64,000 nucleotides of DNA from Vreelandella sedimenti (GTDB lineage: Bacteria > Pseudomonadota > Gammaproteobacteria > Pseudomonadales > Halomonadaceae), in contig NZ_JACCGK010000007.1 in the NCBI RefSeq assembly GCF_013416325.1, positions 1 through 64,000 on the forward strand, read 5' to 3'. A program made the position numbers and the translations under genes. Positions 17,727 to 26,411 of the stretch are shown piece by piece; the first letter of the stretch is position 1; each line of letters opens with the position of its first letter. The notes under the pieces are model-generated. The model was not told the DNA's origin and searched no databases. It saw only the letters and a list, made by a program, of their open reading frames with translations.

Positions 17727-20246
17727 TTAGTTGAAGGTTGGGAGATGCTTGGATTCACGGCCTGGCAGACCACAGTCAAACCAACTGTGATGCGCCTTGC
17801 TGTCTTCCCAAACGTGGTAGTGCAGTTGCGACATCATCACCGGGTCATCTAGAAAATCCAAACGCTCCAGCTTACTCATTGCCGCTGGCCCCATCCTGGC
17901 TCCGCGTGCAACCCGCTCGACCCGACGTTTGCGTATTGGCTCGGCATCGGTATGCCGTGATGTGCCTAAAGCAGTAGCCAACGCATTCGGCACAGGATCT
18001 ACCACCATTTGGGCAAAAGATGGCGCCGCCATTCCTGTATTCATGCGGGAAAGCAACCTCACCATGCGCCGCAGCACACGGGGCGGCTGTGTTTCTTCGG
18101 GAATCCGGAAAAGCCGCTTTTGAAAGCAGAACCACCCTAACGAGACACGGCTCGACAGTGCCGATACCGGGATAGACAGCATCAAAGCAACGACGATGGG
18201 CGAGAGCCACCAAAGAAATGTAGGCTCCATAACGTAAACACCCGCAGCCCAAACCGCCCCTATTAGGGTTTGACTCCAATGTGCACGGAAAGCATCCCCC
18301 CACGTCGTGTCGCTATTTTCACGTGATGGTGAGCGCCATTGAACCGCCCAGCCCATCAATGACGTCAGTACAAAGCGGGTGTGAAACAGCATCCTTACCG
18401 GCGCTAATAGCATCGAGAATAGCGACTCGAGAATCATACTTTCCAATACCTTGAGAGGCCCGCCAAATTGACGACTCCCCTGTATCCACACCAGCAACAC
18501 GCTGAGCAGCTTAGGCAAGAAAAGGAGTAACGCCGTAACACCGAACAACCCCACCGCTAAGGTTGGATTCCATTGTGGCCAAACAGGAAACAACATTCCC
18601 GGCTCAGGAAAGTAGTCGGGAGTGCTAAAGGTATGCACTGCTAAAAGTGCAGTAGAAAGAACTAAAAAAAGACACCATAGCGGCGCTGAAAGATAAGACA
18701 TTAAACCGGTCAGGAAAACGGCACGGTGGACGGGGTGGATGCCTTGCGAGAAAAACAGCCGGAAGTTCATCAAGTTTCCATGGCACCAGCGCCTGTCGCG
18801 ATTGAGCTCATCGAGCAGGTTAGGTGGCATTTCTTCAAAGCTGCCTTCCAGTTTATAGGCAATCCATACCCCCCAACCCGCGCGCCGCATCAGTGCCGCC
18901 TCGACAAAATCATGGGATAATATCTCCCCCGACATCGAGCCTTTACCGGGCAGTGGCGCCAGGATGCAGTGCTGCATAAACGGAGCGAGTCGAATGATCG
19001 CGTTATGGCCCCAGTAATGCGACTCACCCAATTGCCAAAAATGCAGCCCAGCGGTAAACAGCGGTCCGTACACCCGTGTCGCAAACTGCTGCATCCGAGC
19101 GTACAGGTTGAGGCGCCCCGAAGCGCGTGGCGCTGTTTGGATAATGCCGACCCTGGAGTGCACCTCCATCATTTGCACCAGTCGGGTAAGGCATTTGCCG
19201 CTCATGACACTATCGGCATCCAACACCACCATATAACGATAGAGCGCCCCCCAGCGGCGGCAAAAATCGTCGAGATTACCGCTCTTGCGTTTGACTCGAC
19301 GCTGTCGACGGCGATAGAAAACCTGACCGAAAGCATCCAGATCACGACACAACACCAGCCAGGCATAGGTTTCTTGAATGGCAGTATCGGGATCGGACGT
19401 ATCGCTCAGAATAAAGATGTCGAAATGCCGGTCATTGCCCGTACTGCGCAGGGATTCCAGGGTGGCGCGCACCCCAGCAAAGACTCTGGCAACATCCTCG
19501 TTACAGATTGGCACCAATAGCGCTGTGCGTGCCTCATCATCAATCGGCTCGTCGCCCACCTCGCTGTCAATGGCGTAGCGGTCATGGCTTCGTAATAGCT
19601 GGAAAAACCCCATCAAGGCAGTCCAAAACCCGGCGGACACCCAGGCGAATAGCAATACAAACAACGACAGGATAGTTATCTCAAGCCACTGCAGGCCCTG
19701 GCCGGGGAGGACAGTACGCATCTGATTGGCGGCGATGATACTTTGGCCGAAAATCAGCACCAGCAAAACCCAGCGTCGCCTGGTGGCGACCCACTTCCAG
19801 GACGCGGAGGGTGACTCTCTTCTGCGCCGACGAAAATCACCATTTGCCCAGCGCTTGAAGCGGCGACCAATATTCACGAAGGGATTGGTCGACCACTGCT
19901 GAGGTGCCAACGGCGTTCGTTTCATCGGTGGCGCAGTTTGCAGGCGGGTAATGCCGGAGGTGTCCGTAGACAGCACGTCTGGAGGCGCTAGCGGCGGCTC
20001 TGCATAGGCAAGCGCCAGACGTCGACCTACTGACAGCGCAGCCGGATCATTATTGCCATCACTCTGCCAATTACCATACCCATCACTATCCTCGTTCAAC
20101 GCAGCGTGTAGCGACGCCATATCGTGTTTATCAATATCACCGACCAGTAACTTGTAGCGCTCCTTACGATTCTGGGTCTCCAACGCCAAGCGCTCTAAAT
20201 AAATATCCGTTGGCGTTGCCTGCGATAAAGACATCATTTCAGCCAT
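17727..20246 (-). CDS. opgH: glucans biosynthesis glucosyltransferase OpgH (MdoH)
   Basis: An 839-residue inner-membrane family 2 glycosyltransferase that makes the linear backbone of osmoregulated periplasmic glucans from UDP-glucose. After a long cytoplasmic N-terminus come two membrane segments near 160-220, then the catalytic domain. That domain has D343-A-D345 as the metal motif and RDRRWCHGNL near residue 480 as the QxxRW-type motif. More membrane segments follow (about 505-740). The ATG at 20246 overlaps the stop of opgG (ATGGCTGA). The frame extends 15 codons upstream and other ATGs lie at 20237 and 20234, so the exact start is uncertain. Translation is probably coupled to opgG. Confidence 0.95.
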   Translation of the reverse strand: MAEMMSLSQATPTDIYLERLALETQNRKERYKLLVGDIDKHDMASLHAALNEDSDGYGNWQSDGNNDPAALSVGRRLALAYAEPPLAPPDVLSTDTSGITRLQTAPPMKRTPLAPQQWSTNPFVNIGRRFKRWANGDFRRRRRESPSASWKWVATRRRWVLLVLIFGQSIIAANQMRTVLPGQGLQWLEITILSLFVLLFAWVSAGFWTALMGFFQLLRSHDRYAIDSEVGDEPIDDEARTALLVPICNEDVARVFAGVRATLESLRSTGNDRHFDIFILSDTSDPDTAIQETYAWLVLCRDLDAFGQVFYRRRQRRVKRKSGNLDDFCRRWGALYRYMVVLDADSVMSGKCLTRLVQMMEVHSRVGIIQTAPRASGRLNLYARMQQFATRVYGPLFTAGLHFWQLGESHYWGHNAIIRLAPFMQHCILAPLPGKGSMSGEILSHDFVEAALMRRAGWGVWIAYKLEGSFEEMPPNLLDELNRDRRWCHGNLMNFRLFFSQGIHPVHRAVFLTGLMSYLSAPLWCLFLVLSTALLAVHTFSTPDYFPEPGMLFPVWPQWNPTLAVGLFGVTALLLFLPKLLSVLLVWIQGSRQFGGPLKVLESMILESLFSMLLAPVRMLFHTRFVLTSLMGWAVQWRSPSRENSDTTWGDAFRAHWSQTLIGAVWAAGVYVMEPTFLWWLSPIVVALMLSIPVSALSSRVSLGWFCFQKRLFRIPEETQPPRVLRRMVRLLSRMNTGMAAPSFAQMVVDPVPNALATALGTSRHTDAEPIRKRRVERVARGARMGPAAMSKLERLDFLDDPVMMSQLHYHVWEDSKAHHSWFDCGLPGRESKHLPTFN

Positions 20247-21825
20247 TAGCGGGCAGCCTGTAGTACCAGGTTTCGGACATTTGCTTGCCATCGAGCATTA
20301 GCCTGGCCCTGATATCCAAGGGCTGGCTGCCATTATTCCGCTTCACATTGACAAATACACGCCAACCGTTGGTCGCTGGGTTATGAACAACTCGGCTAGT
20401 CGCCAATTCTCCATTATCGCCCACGCTTGCCTCAACGGTCATATTTGCATCGCTGCCGATACCGGAAAGCGAGGGGCCGACAAAATCGAGAACGAAAGCG
20501 AGTGTCCCATCGGGCTCACGTACCAGGTTGTCGCGAACTACCTCTCCGCGTGAGCGACGTGTCTCTTCAACCCACGCAAGCTGAGGGTCAAGATGACGGC
20601 TTTCATTGGTTGTGAACGTAATGCGGTAATCGAATGCCAGCGGTGTTCCCGGCTCATGCGCTTCATCAGCCAACCACATCGATACGATGTTGTCGTTGGT
20701 CTCGTTGTCTGTTGGAATCTGAATCAGCTCGACACTCCCGGCCCCCCATTCGTTTTGTGGCTCAATCCAGGCACTTGGGCGCAGATCATAGCGTGAGGCA
20801 ATATCCTGATAATCGCTAAAATTGTGACCACGTTGCATCAAGCCATAACCGCGTAACTGAGGCGTTGCCTGTCTATTCATCATCAATCTGGCTGGATTGG
20901 CCAGCGGGCGCCACAGCCAGCCATTCTGTGCATCATTGATCAAGAGGCCATTAGAGTCGTGGATTGCCGGGATATAGTGTTGTGTCGAAGAGGGCTGTTC
21001 TGGGCCATAAAGGTACATGCTGGTTAGCGGCGCTATCCCTAGTTTCTCGACAGCCCGGCGCAAGTATAGGCGCGACTGTACGTCTACCAGGGTGTCTTCT
21101 CCGGGACGTAGCACGAAGCGGTATGCACCGGTCACGCTAGGTGAGTCAAGCAGTGCGAAAAGAGTCAAGTACTGGCTTTCCGGGCCAGGTTCGACGATCC
21201 ACATTTCCTTGAAGCGAGGGAACTCCTCGCCCGAAGGTAGCCCTGTATCAACGGCAAGTCCTCGCCCGGAAAGCCCATAAACCTGCCCTTCGCCAATAGC
21301 GCGAAAATAGCTAGCCCCAAGAAAGACCATCACCTCATCTTTGCGATCACCCTCATTGAGTGCATGGTTGATCCTGACACCGGCAATACCCATGCCATCG
21401 CTATTCTTCACTTCGTCGGAGATGCCTAAATCACCGTAGGTAAAGTCATCGGGATTATAGGCAAAGCCATGTACCCCCCCCTCTTGATCAATGCTGTTTA
21501 ATTGGACTGCACTGTCATAATGCATCCCTTCGTGGATAAAGCTCAGTGTGAAAGGTGCGCCTTTACCGCTCCACACATCGCGGTCTCGCTTGAACTGTAT
21601 CTGTGAATACTCTGTATAGCTGAGTTCGCGTAGCTCATCAGGCAGAGCTGTTTCCGGGGCTCGGTAGCCCTGCTGGGCTAGCTCCTCTGCCTTTCTAGCG
21701 ACATCATCAAAGCCAAATGCAAAGGCCTCAAGAGGAATGCTTCCAACCAGCAGGCCACCAAGAACGGCGACTGAAAAAAAACCTTTGCAGCTTGAAAATT
21801 TAGTTAACCGGGTCGATTCACTCAT
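20239..21825 (-). CDS. opgG: glucans biosynthesis protein OpgG (MdoG), periplasmic
   Basis: A 528-residue periplasmic protein needed for branching and maturation of osmoregulated periplasmic glucans. A signal peptide is visible, with a hydrophobic core at about 16-30 and probable cleavage after AFA at residue 36. The mature protein begins FGFDDVARKAEELA, typical of OpgG. Family segments RDVWSGKGAPFTL near residue 80 and PSAWIEPQNEWGAGSVELIQ near 345 are present. First gene of opgGH. AGGAG lies 11 bases before the ATG, a long spacing. The genes are usually osmotically controlled, but I see no specific operator. Confidence 0.95.
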   Translation of the reverse strand: MSESTRLTKFSSCKGFFSVAVLGGLLVGSIPLEAFAFGFDDVARKAEELAQQGYRAPETALPDELRELSYTEYSQIQFKRDRDVWSGKGAPFTLSFIHEGMHYDSAVQLNSIDQEGGVHGFAYNPDDFTYGDLGISDEVKNSDGMGIAGVRINHALNEGDRKDEVMVFLGASYFRAIGEGQVYGLSGRGLAVDTGLPSGEEFPRFKEMWIVEPGPESQYLTLFALLDSPSVTGAYRFVLRPGEDTLVDVQSRLYLRRAVEKLGIAPLTSMYLYGPEQPSSTQHYIPAIHDSNGLLINDAQNGWLWRPLANPARLMMNRQATPQLRGYGLMQRGHNFSDYQDIASRYDLRPSAWIEPQNEWGAGSVELIQIPTDNETNDNIVSMWLADEAHEPGTPLAFDYRITFTTNESRHLDPQLAWVEETRRSRGEVVRDNLVREPDGTLAFVLDFVGPSLSGIGSDANMTVEASVGDNGELATSRVVHNPATNGWRVFVNVKRNNGSQPLDIRARLMLDGKQMSETWYYRLPANG

Positions 21826-22066
21826 TTAGCGTCATGCTCCTGTACAATCCTTTGACTAAATTCAAATTCGCTTATTTGCCGAATCGACATACGATAGAGT
21901 CCATTCGATCAGCTAAATGCGTCCTTTTGATTTTCTCACCATCGCTAAAGCGCGCACCTTGAGCATATATGAAGATGAGGTTACGTTTTAGGTATAGCAT
22001 GAGTCTAGACTACTTGGCACCCTGACTAACCGGGCTTTTTGAAAGGACTGAGGAAAAAATTAGAAC

Positions 22067-22086
22067 TTGCTCAACATGTTGAGCAA
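22067..22086. promoter_or_regulatory. 20-bp perfect palindrome, candidate operator
   Basis: TTGCTCAACATGTTGAGCAA is a perfect palindrome. Its right arm contains TTGAGC (22079-22084), followed after 16 bases by TATAGT (22101-22106). These look like the -35 and -10 boxes of a rightward promoter overlapped by the operator. The cognate regulator is unknown, and no gene on the plus strand follows within the gap. Confidence 0.5.
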
Positions 22087-22106
22087 TTGTGATTAGGCGC
22101 TATAGT
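22079..22106 (+). promoter_or_regulatory. candidate rightward promoter without an obvious gene
   Basis: TTGAGC (22079-22084) and TATAGT (22101-22106) are separated by 16 bases. They match 4 of 6 (-35) and 5 of 6 (-10) consensus positions. A purine-rich AAGGAGG follows at 22107-22113, but no open frame longer than a few codons follows it, so a transcript would be non-coding or antisense to the GGDEF/EAL gene. Confidence 0.35.
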
Positions 22107-22206
22107 AAGGAGGTCGTCTACAGGCTTAAGCCTTTTCTCTGAAAACTATTGTAAGCCGGAGTAGCCATATTGGCATGCATAATCTTTCATGACCTAGCTG
22201 CCTAGG

Positions 22207-24552
22207 CTAACTGAGCCAACGCTGGGCAAACGGTGCAGCTGCCAATGGCCGATCAAAGTAGTAGCCTTGGCCCTGGGCACAGCCCATTGCGAGCAATGCG
22301 TTAATCTGGTTTTGGTTCTCAATCCCTTCCGCAATGGTTTCAAGGCCCAGCGTGTTCGCCATGGCAATGATCGTTGCCACAATGACACGGTCGTTGTCGC
22401 TGGTGAGCATATCGCGGACGAAGGAGATATCGATTTTAATTTTATCGGCGGCGAAGCGCTTTAGGTAGGCAAGCGACGAATACCCGGTGCCAAAGTCATC
22501 AATGGAAAGCCCTAACCCTTTGCTCTTTAAAACTTCGGTCATAGCAATCGCTTTTTCAGGATTCTCCATGATACCACTTTCGGTAATTTCCAGGCTAAGT
22601 TGTGACGCCTCAACGCCGAAGTGGGCACAGCAACCGAGCAGGCCAGTCATCAAGTCATCCTCTTCAAACTGTTGGGCGGCAATATTAATCGCTAACTGTC
22701 CAGGCATAGAGCACCCTTGCTCTCGCCATGCGGCAAGTTGCCTGCAGGCTTCCTCTATCACCCAACTGCCGAGCGCGACGATCATGCCGCGTTCCTCGGC
22801 AATAGGAATAAATTTACCCGGTGAAACGTCACCCAGCTCCTCATCCTGCCACCGACACAGCGCCTCAGCGCCAATCAACTGACCGGTGTGTAAATCTAAC
22901 TGGGGCTGAAAGTGCAGGCTCAGCTGTTTTTCGGCAATGGCTGATGCCAGGCGTTTAGCGATATGCAGCTGTTCAGCCACGATGCGTCCCATCCAGGGCT
23001 CAAATACACATACGGGAAGCTTTTGCCGCTTGGCTTGATACATGGCAATGTCGGCGTGTTTCAACAGTTCTAATGGCGTTGCCGCATGCTGAGGATAAAG
23101 TGCCAGACCGATTCCCACAGAAAGTTCAAAGGAGTGTTGCTCAACAATAAACGGCTGCGCGATGCTGTCGCACAGTTGCTGAACTGTCACTAACGCGCTG
23201 CTTGCCTCAACACCCGGGCAAACCACCACAAACTCATCACCACCTAACCGTGCTAAATACTGCCCCTCCGTCAACGAAGCTGCAAAGCGCTCGGCCACGG
23301 CCTTAAGGACTAAATCGCCCAGGTCGTGCCCAGCGGTATCATTGATCTCTTTGAAATGATTAAGATCCAGTAGCAATAGCGCCAATTCAGTGGTCTGCGT
23401 ATCGGCAACCACTCGCTCTAAGTAGCGCATAAAGGCAGCTCGATTGGGCAATTGAGTCCCCGAATCAGAAAAAGCCAATTGGCGAATGCGCACTTCGTCT
23501 TGTTGGCGTTCAAGCTCTGAAGCGGCCCGCGCAGCGAATATCTGCAATACATTACGCACAACATCCACATCGTCCAGCGGCTTCTTAAACATTACGCCAA
23601 TAAGCCCCATCGGCTGACCATGGCTATCATCCAGCCGTCGTCCAACATAGCCGTTTACCCACGAAAGCGCCCCGTTGGTTTCAGCAGGTAGCATAATGGC
23701 GGCGCCCTCGTGAACGATACACTCTTGCTCCACCATTACCTTATGACAAGGAACGCCGGGAAGATAATAAGCAAAATTATCCTGGCACTGGCCATTTACA
23801 TACAGCGTTAAAGTATGCGCGAAATCGGAATCCTGCTCGTCCAGTAGCGCAATAAACCCCACTTCAGCGGATAACGCTTCGGCCATATGGGCGGTTAGCT
23901 GGCGCAGAAACGCTTCGCCATTCTCCGCTGAGACAGCAGTTGCCACGCTAACAACGGCGTGTTGAAAGCGCTGCTGCTCATTAATGGTGTTGATCAAGGC
24001 GGTGTTGTGTCGGCCAATGCGTTTCAACGCCTGTTGTTTATGTAACAGACGTTCACGCGTTTGGCTTTCCGCTAACTGACGCGCCAACTCTGCGCCAGCC
24101 AACGCCGCAGAGATACGTAACACTGCATCGGCATAAGGAGGAAGCTCCAGGGCGGATGAGTGCATTAGCGCAATAGCCCCTAAAAAGCCGCCGCCAGGAG
24201 CGGCTATGGAGGTACCCAAATACCCCTCAACTCTCAGGGCGGCCAGCCGCTGATCATCTGGAAACTGCTGACGAGTATGAGAAGATATAAACAGCTGTGA
24301 GTGTTCCGCGACCTGTTGGCAAGGCGTGCTTTGTAGTGAATACGTAGCTGTCTCAATGAACTCACCCTGAGACCACGCTGCCAATGTGCTCACAGTGCCC
24401 TGGTGGCTATCGACATATTCTACAACGGCATGATCAACGCCAAGGATACCCGCCAGGGATCGCACAAGGTGTTGAAAAAAACCCTCTTGACTGATGCAGG
24501 ACAACTTATCCGCTAACTGTCGAAAAATCTCTGGTGTAGAAGTAGGGAGCAT
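22207..24552 (-). CDS. GAF-GAF-GGDEF-EAL cyclic di-GMP protein
   Basis: A 781-residue cytoplasmic protein without membrane segments. Two GAF-like sensory regions cover about 10-165 and 190-345. A GGDEF domain follows (about 355-515) with an intact RLGGDEF motif (GGDEF at 437-441), then an EAL domain (about 525-778) with EAL at 563-565 and DDFGTGYSSLAYLK near 690. Both enzyme motifs are intact, so it could make or break cyclic di-GMP; which activity dominates cannot be read from the sequence. The GAF regions suggest control by a small ligand or redox signal. It stands alone, with no partner gene nearby. Confidence 0.92.
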   Translation of the reverse strand: MLPTSTPEIFRQLADKLSCISQEGFFQHLVRSLAGILGVDHAVVEYVDSHQGTVSTLAAWSQGEFIETATYSLQSTPCQQVAEHSQLFISSHTRQQFPDDQRLAALRVEGYLGTSIAAPGGGFLGAIALMHSSALELPPYADAVLRISAALAGAELARQLAESQTRERLLHKQQALKRIGRHNTALINTINEQQRFQHAVVSVATAVSAENGEAFLRQLTAHMAEALSAEVGFIALLDEQDSDFAHTLTLYVNGQCQDNFAYYLPGVPCHKVMVEQECIVHEGAAIMLPAETNGALSWVNGYVGRRLDDSHGQPMGLIGVMFKKPLDDVDVVRNVLQIFAARAASELERQQDEVRIRQLAFSDSGTQLPNRAAFMRYLERVVADTQTTELALLLLDLNHFKEINDTAGHDLGDLVLKAVAERFAASLTEGQYLARLGGDEFVVVCPGVEASSALVTVQQLCDSIAQPFIVEQHSFELSVGIGLALYPQHAATPLELLKHADIAMYQAKRQKLPVCVFEPWMGRIVAEQLHIAKRLASAIAEKQLSLHFQPQLDLHTGQLIGAEALCRWQDEELGDVSPGKFIPIAEERGMIVALGSWVIEEACRQLAAWREQGCSMPGQLAINIAAQQFEEDDLMTGLLGCCAHFGVEASQLSLEITESGIMENPEKAIAMTEVLKSKGLGLSIDDFGTGYSSLAYLKRFAADKIKIDISFVRDMLTSDNDRVIVATIIAMANTLGLETIAEGIENQNQINALLAMGCAQGQGYYFDRPLAAAPFAQRWLS

Positions 24553-25061
24553 GTTATTAAGCGCCTTCGGATTTACACATCAAGCTTCTCTCCCGCTCTT
24601 GCTGAACAGTATTTAAAAAACACACCGATCCGCCGCATAAACGCCACTCGGTAACCGATCAACGCCTAAAATCTATAAACGCCTAAAGCTTACAAAAGAA
24701 AACCACCCAACATTCAACACCACACAATCTTCTTTTATAAGCTTTTAAACAACTTTCAAACAAACAACAAACGCAACTTGAACATTAACACTGGAAACAT
24801 ATTGATAACTTATACCTCTAAAACCGCCCTCAGTTATATGTTTTATAGCTTTGGGCATGCCCACCGATCTACCTATGTTTTTTATTTTTTTGAATACCCA
24901 ATTAAATTATTACCTCTTAATTACACATTGCACGGCGTAACCAAACGAAACAAAAAGTAACTACAGGCATCCAAATCAACCTTAGAAGATGATATTCAAC
25001 CTAAACAGTCCTTCATGTCAATAGGTCGTTCCTCAACCATCTAGGTCTAATGGAGGACATT
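24553..25061. other. AT-rich intergenic region before the XRE regulator gene
   Basis: About 509 bases without a convincing gene. From about 24600 to 25020 the sequence is much richer in A and T than the flanking genes, with runs such as the T stretch near 24875-24895. A 60-codon open frame at 24778-24960 starts with TTG, lacks a ribosome site and resembles no family, so it is not called. The divergent promoters of the GGDEF/EAL gene and the XRE gene must lie here. Confidence 0.6.
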
Positions 25062-25409
25062 GTGAATAAAACAGAACAGAAACGGCTTGCGGGCAGTATT
25101 GGCCGGGCAATTGCCAAACAGCGGGTTCGTAGTCAATTGACCCAAGAGGAAGTTGCTGAGCGCCTAGGTGTTGGTAACGAAGCCGTTTCGCGCATCGAGC
25201 GCGGGCGAGTGATCCCCAATATTGTGCGCTTAATAGAGCTTGCTGAAATTTTCAACTGCGAGGCAGCTGAGTTATTTGGGCAAGCCAGTTTTCATATCGA
25301 TGATCAGTCAAGCAGAATGAAACAGCTTTTAGAGCCTTTAAATCAAAATGATCGCCAGCTAGTTATCGATATTATTGAAAACTTAACTACACGTCTACAA
25401 AAAGGATAA
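25062..25409 (+). CDS. XRE-family helix-turn-helix regulator
   Basis: A 115-residue small DNA-binding protein with a Cro/C1-type helix-turn-helix at about residues 11-66 (LTQEEVAERLGVGNEAVSRI with ERGRVIPNIVRLIELAEIF). A short C-terminal helical part, LLEPLNQNDRQLVIDIIENL, may dimerise. The GTG at 25062 is preferred because GGAGG lies 7 bases upstream; an in-frame ATG at 25050 has a weaker site. It sits alone in an AT-rich islet with no toxin, phage or mobility gene beside it. Targets are unknown; self-regulation would be typical. Base composition suggests acquisition by transfer. Confidence 0.85.
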   Translation: MNKTEQKRLAGSIGRAIAKQRVRSQLTQEEVAERLGVGNEAVSRIERGRVIPNIVRLIELAEIFNCEAAELFGQASFHIDDQSSRMKQLLEPLNQNDRQLVIDIIENLTTRLQKG

Positions 25410-25681
25410 TCAAATACAATGACAAAACCTTATATCTACAACTTTAATATCAATCAAAATAACTACAAAAAATCAACAAAAAGATCATTACAACGTTTGC
25501 TATCTTATATAGCTCCACACAGTAAATTTGATAGGATAATAATATTAGATATATAAAATAAACCATCCAACATGAGCACGCTTTATTGGTTGAATGATTG
25601 TTTTCATGCTATAGGTAGTCTGATGTAAATAGTCGACACCCGGCATTCAGCAATCGCAGCGTTGAGCTGCAAAGAGGCGTT

Positions 25682-26314
25682 ATGTTCAACACTACCGCGT
25701 GGAATCGCCTTCGCTATACCGTTTACGCGCCTTTCTACGATGCAGTCGCCGCCCGTACGTTTCGAAGGCCACGGCGTATTGCGCTTGGGCAGGTGGATTG
25801 GGAGCCCGGTATGCGGGTGCTGCTGGTAGGGGCTGGCACAGGATTAGACCTGCCTTTTCTGCCTCATGACATCGAGTTGCACGCCACCGATATCGCTCCG
25901 GCCATGGTGAAGCGCACGGCAAAAAGAGCCGAGGAGCTTCGCCACGATGTGGAGTGTAGTGTGATGGATGCCGAGGCGCTCAACTATCCCGATGAGCACT
26001 TTGAGGCCGTCATCATGCATCTGATTATTGCGGTAATGCCTGACCCTCAGCAAGGGCTTGCCGAAGCGTACCGCGTGCTAAAACCCGGTGGGCAGCTGTG
26101 CGTAATGGATAAGTTCCAGCCAGACGGTCAATCTGTGGGTGCAGGCCGACGTCTTTTGAATGGAGTCACCTCGGCACTTGCCACCGACATTACGCGCCAA
26201 GCACAGCCACTGCTCAGCGAAGCTGGGTTTCAGATTCGCCACGACGAACCGGTGCTAATGAATGGGCTGTTCCGTGCACTCCTGGCCGTCAAGCCCGCTT
26301 CTTCTAGCCGCTAA
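25682..26314 (+). CDS. class I SAM-dependent methyltransferase
   Basis: A 210-residue Methyltransf_11-type enzyme. Motif I is VLLVGAGTGLDLPFL near residue 47. The acidic residue after strand 2 is in LHATDIAPAMV near 71, and the post-motif LKPGGQLCVMDKF is near 138. The N-terminus WNRLRYTVYAPFYDAVA resembles the UbiE and phosphatidylethanolamine N-methyltransferase group. The substrate cannot be fixed from sequence; a lipid or quinone head group is a reasonable guess. GAGG lies 4 bases before the ATG. The PepSY gene follows 97 bases downstream. Confidence 0.85.
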   Translation: MFNTTAWNRLRYTVYAPFYDAVAARTFRRPRRIALGQVDWEPGMRVLLVGAGTGLDLPFLPHDIELHATDIAPAMVKRTAKRAEELRHDVECSVMDAEALNYPDEHFEAVIMHLIIAVMPDPQQGLAEAYRVLKPGGQLCVMDKFQPDGQSVGAGRRLLNGVTSALATDITRQAQPLLSEAGFQIRHDEPVLMNGLFRALLAVKPASSSR

Positions 26315-26328
26315 GCGTGTGACTTTTT

Positions 26329-26351
26329 ACCGCTACGCACAGGCTAGCGGT
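26329..26351. other. small intergenic hairpin
   Basis: ACCGCTA (26329-26335) and TAGCGGT (26345-26351) form a perfect 7-base stem with a 9-base loop just after the methyltransferase gene. No clear T run follows, so it is at best a weak terminator. Confidence 0.3.
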
Positions 26352-26411
26352 TGCTAATTAAACTATCTAAGCTGTCTGACTAATTTACCGATATCACTCG
26401 GATTCAAGCCA

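Larger units (their letters stand above)
21826..22206. other. intergenic region upstream of opgG
   Basis: This 381-base gap lies between the start of opgG and the 3' end of the GGDEF/EAL gene, both on the minus strand, so it must hold the opgGH promoter. No open frame with a ribosome site is evident. It contains a 20-base perfect palindrome (22067-22086) beside a promoter-like pair that points right. The rest is AT-rich without clear structure. Confidence 0.6.

Noticed and set aside
21818-21835. Tiny upstream open frame overlapping the opgG start (five codons)
   Set aside because: The ribosome site lies only one base from its ATG, and the same site can serve the opgG ATG; the same pattern at trkH (403-417) shows it is probably chance.
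24778-24960. 60-codon open frame in the AT-rich gap
   Set aside because: Starts with TTG, has no ribosome site and matches no known family; open frames of this size are expected in AT-rich sequence by chance.
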